Part shown: one piece after another, positions 63,610-64,000 of the stretch
Layout: the number at the start of each line of letters is the position of its first letter
Numbering within the stretch: the stretch's first letter is position 1
Origin: Actinomycetota bacterium
Lineage (GTDB): Bacteria; Actinomycetota; Actinomycetes; S36-B12; UBA10799
Length of the DNA stretch: 64,000 nt
Assembly: GCA_020637055.1 (NCBI GenBank)
Contig: JACJWR010000002.1
Span: 682,001-746,000, forward strand
Direction: 5' to 3'
Notes under the pieces: model-generated
Database searches by the model: none
The model's input: only the letters and a program-made list of their open reading frames with translations
What the model was told of the DNA's origin: nothing
Position numbers and translations under genes: made by a program

Positions 63610-64000
63610 ATGGAGCACATGATCGGCGGCCCTTCACTGCCGCAGGAACGTCGCGTCGTCACCGCCATCCCCGGACCGAAGTCGGCCGAGTTGAACCAGC
63701 GCCGGAAAGAGGCTGTCAGTGCTGGTGTGGGGGTGGCGTTGCCCGCCTACATCGTCGCCGGGGGCGGCGGAGTGCTCGTCGACGCCGACGGCAATTCGCT
63801 GATCGACCTCGGGTCGGGCATCGCGGTCACGAGCGTGGGCAACTCCGCACCCGCGGTGGTGGCGAACGTCCAGTCGCAGGTCGAGGCATTCACCCACACC
63901 TGCTTCATGGTGACGCCCTACGAGTTGTACCTCGACGTCGCCGAACGGCTGAACCGCCTGACCCCGGGCCACCACGCAAAACGCACCGCGCTCTTCAACT
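63610..64000 (+). CDS. gabT: 4-aminobutyrate aminotransferase GabT (3' end outside window)
   Basis: 130 codons visible, open at the right edge. Class III PLP aminotransferase converting GABA to succinate semialdehyde. The N-terminus GGPSLPQERRVVTAIPGPKS and the blocks YIVAGGGGVLVDADGNSLIDLGSGIAV and THTCFMVTPYE match actinobacterial GabT closely. The PLP lysine lies beyond the window. Divergent from the aldehyde dehydrogenase, which could take the product onward. Confidence 0.88.
   Translation, partial: MEHMIGGPSLPQERRVVTAIPGPKSAELNQRRKEAVSAGVGVALPAYIVAGGGGVLVDADGNSLIDLGSGIAVTSVGNSAPAVVANVQSQVEAFTHTCFMVTPYELYLDVAERLNRLTPGHHAKRTALFN

Overview
This window is high-GC DNA from a member of the Actinomycetota, almost certainly class Actinomycetes. 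The evidence is gene content and order. From right to left on the minus strand run dxr, rseP, ispG, proS, rimP, nusA, ylxR, infB, rbfA, nrnA, truB, ribF, rpsO, pnp, an M16 peptidase, dapB, thyX, dapA, rnj, ftsK, rimO, pgsA, cinA, then (past clgR, nei and lhr on the plus strand) DUF3046, recA, recX, miaB, miaA, dapF, hflX, a DinG-like helicase and the lexA/LysM/nrdR/nrdJ block. This order is shared with Mycobacterium and Streptomyces relatives. Many starts are GTG. I cannot name the genus. No tRNA, rRNA, CRISPR array, insertion sequence or prophage was seen.

Layout. 1-2764: accessory genes (haloalkane-dehalogenase-like hydrolase cut by the left edge, extradiol dioxygenase, membrane lipoprotein). 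2761-4259: a small acidic protein and a Tat-type surface protein, closed by a strong hairpin terminator. 4330-9543: nrdJ and nrdR (B12-dependent ribonucleotide reductase and its repressor), a LysM membrane protein and lexA, with SOS boxes in the lysM/lexA gap and candidate NrdR boxes before nrdR. 9521-19402: DinG-like helicase, hflX, dapF, miaA, miaB, recX, recA and DUF3046, with a LigB-like gene facing miaB. 19490-25263: lhr, nei and clgR. 25284-33769: cinA, pgsA, rimO, ftsK, rnj, dapA and thyX. 33892-40915: an accessory block on both strands (GNAT, alkyl-DHAP-synthase-like flavoprotein, TetR, glpD, azlCD, MFS). 40975-54542: the dapB to rimP superoperon. 54630-63468: two DUF4439 ferritin-like genes, proS, a DUF4081 GNAT, ispG, rseP, dxr and an aldehyde dehydrogenase. 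The start of gabT is at the right edge.

How the genes work together. Themes are DNA damage response (lexA, LysM protein, recA, recX, lhr, nei, DinG-like), nucleotide supply (nrdJ, nrdR, thyX), diaminopimelate/lysine (dapA, dapB, dapF), RNA maturation and translation (pnp, rnj, rimP, nusA, infB, rbfA, truB, miaA, miaB, rimO, hflX, rpsO), isoprenoids (dxr, ispG), and glycerol-3-phosphate or ether-lipid metabolism (AGPS-like, TetR, glpD). A recurring regulatory pattern is a TANNNT -10 box ending 6 to 8 bases before the start codon, which predicts leaderless mRNAs for about a dozen genes.

Most of the window is conserved housekeeping sequence. I found no clear undescribed system. The points most worth a second look are regulatory: the recA 5' hairpin, the nrdRJ and TetR/flavoprotein control regions, the leaderless promoters, and the overlap of the aldehyde dehydrogenase with dxr.
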